From NCBI GenBank assembly GCA_030540715.1, contig JAUNVQ010000009.1, positions 37,427 through 101,426 of the forward strand: a DNA stretch of 64,000 bases, written 5' to 3'. The position numbers and the translations under genes were made by a program. Position 1 is the first letter of the stretch. Every line of letters begins with the position of its first letter. Shown in pieces: positions 63,882 through 64,000 of this stretch. The notes beneath the pieces were generated by a model, which saw only the letters and a list, made by a program, of their open reading frames with translations, was not told the origin of the DNA and searched no databases. The stretch comes from Actinomycetaceae bacterium. GTDB taxonomy: Bacteria; Actinomycetota; Actinomycetes; Actinomycetales; Actinomycetaceae.

Positions 63882-64000
63882 GTCGCTTTAATAGCGATTC
63901 TTTCACCCCAACGACGTTATGACCGAGTAGGTCTATACCGTGTTGTGTGTGGTTGTTGTTTTTGTTCTCAATAGTGTGTCGAGTGTTTTTATGTTTTGTT
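63882..64000 (+). other. Probable leader of an rRNA operon (16S beyond the window)
   Basis: The transcript begins with a small hairpin GTCGCT/AGCGAT (63892-63907 region). The segment TTCTCAATAGTGTGT near 63966 resembles the TTGAGAACTCAATAGTGT element of actinobacterial rRNA leaders, and the T-rich end is also typical. The 16S gene itself is not inside the window, so this is inference. Confidence 0.6.

Overview
The window looks like an actinobacterial chromosome of moderate G+C content. The basis is a set of genes typical of that phylum: DUF2469, DUF3052, DUF3145, a DivIVA-domain protein, polyphosphate glucokinase, the homodimeric AceE-type pyruvate dehydrogenase E1, the Nif3/zinc-ribbon/RNase H cluster, the argCJBD-R-GH order, GTG starts and several promoters placed for leaderless mRNAs. 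An Actinomycetaceae-like host is my best guess, but I cannot fix the genus. Almost everything is core housekeeping. I see no phage, insertion sequence, CRISPR array or defence island.

Layout. 1-5436 (minus): an ECF-type uptake system (S component, then a fused ATPase-ATPase-T protein) followed by a pair of ABC exporter half-transporters. 5656-6467 (minus): a broken CPBP-family membrane protease gene. 6705-11156 (plus): the rpsP-khpA / HAD-rimM-trmD-rplS ribosome and tRNA-modification block, with a structured RNA before rplS. 11230-17915 (plus): lepB, rnhB, DUF2469, yraN, comM, dprA and xerC, the last four coupled by ATGA overlaps. 17924-18508 (minus): an M23 peptidase. 19016-30488 (plus): rpsB-tsf-pyrH-frr-cdsA, a DivIVA-domain gene, dxr-rip-ispG, proS and def, joining translation, lipid and isoprenoid synthesis. 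30607-36133: a nitrilase, DUF3145, a serine-less ACP-like gene and a sugar ABC importer without its own ATPase. 36134-42899: aceE, DUF3052, tRNA-Val, pyrB with an attenuation-like leader, and UPF0371. 42900-43480: a gene-free stretch that probably holds a small RNA gene. 43481-48067: a hypothetical protein, Nif3, a zinc-ribbon relative, RNase H, rnpB and a membrane-anchored secreted-domain protein. 48346-50035 (minus): ppgK and map. 50203-53921: pheST. 54035-62027: arginine biosynthesis genes without argF. 62362-63630: tyrS. The last 370 bases carry strong promoters and what looks like the leader of an rRNA operon just outside the window.

The most interesting signals are RNA-level. The first is a pyrB leader with a U-rich leader ORF running through a perfect terminator, closely resembling the enterobacterial pyrBI design. 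The second is a three-way-junction RNA just upstream of rplS. The third is an orphan promoter-hairpin-terminator unit near 43.1-43.3 kb. Three proteins (ACP-like, zinc-ribbon, RNase H-phosphatase) keep their family fold signature but have lost the defining catalytic or ligand residues.
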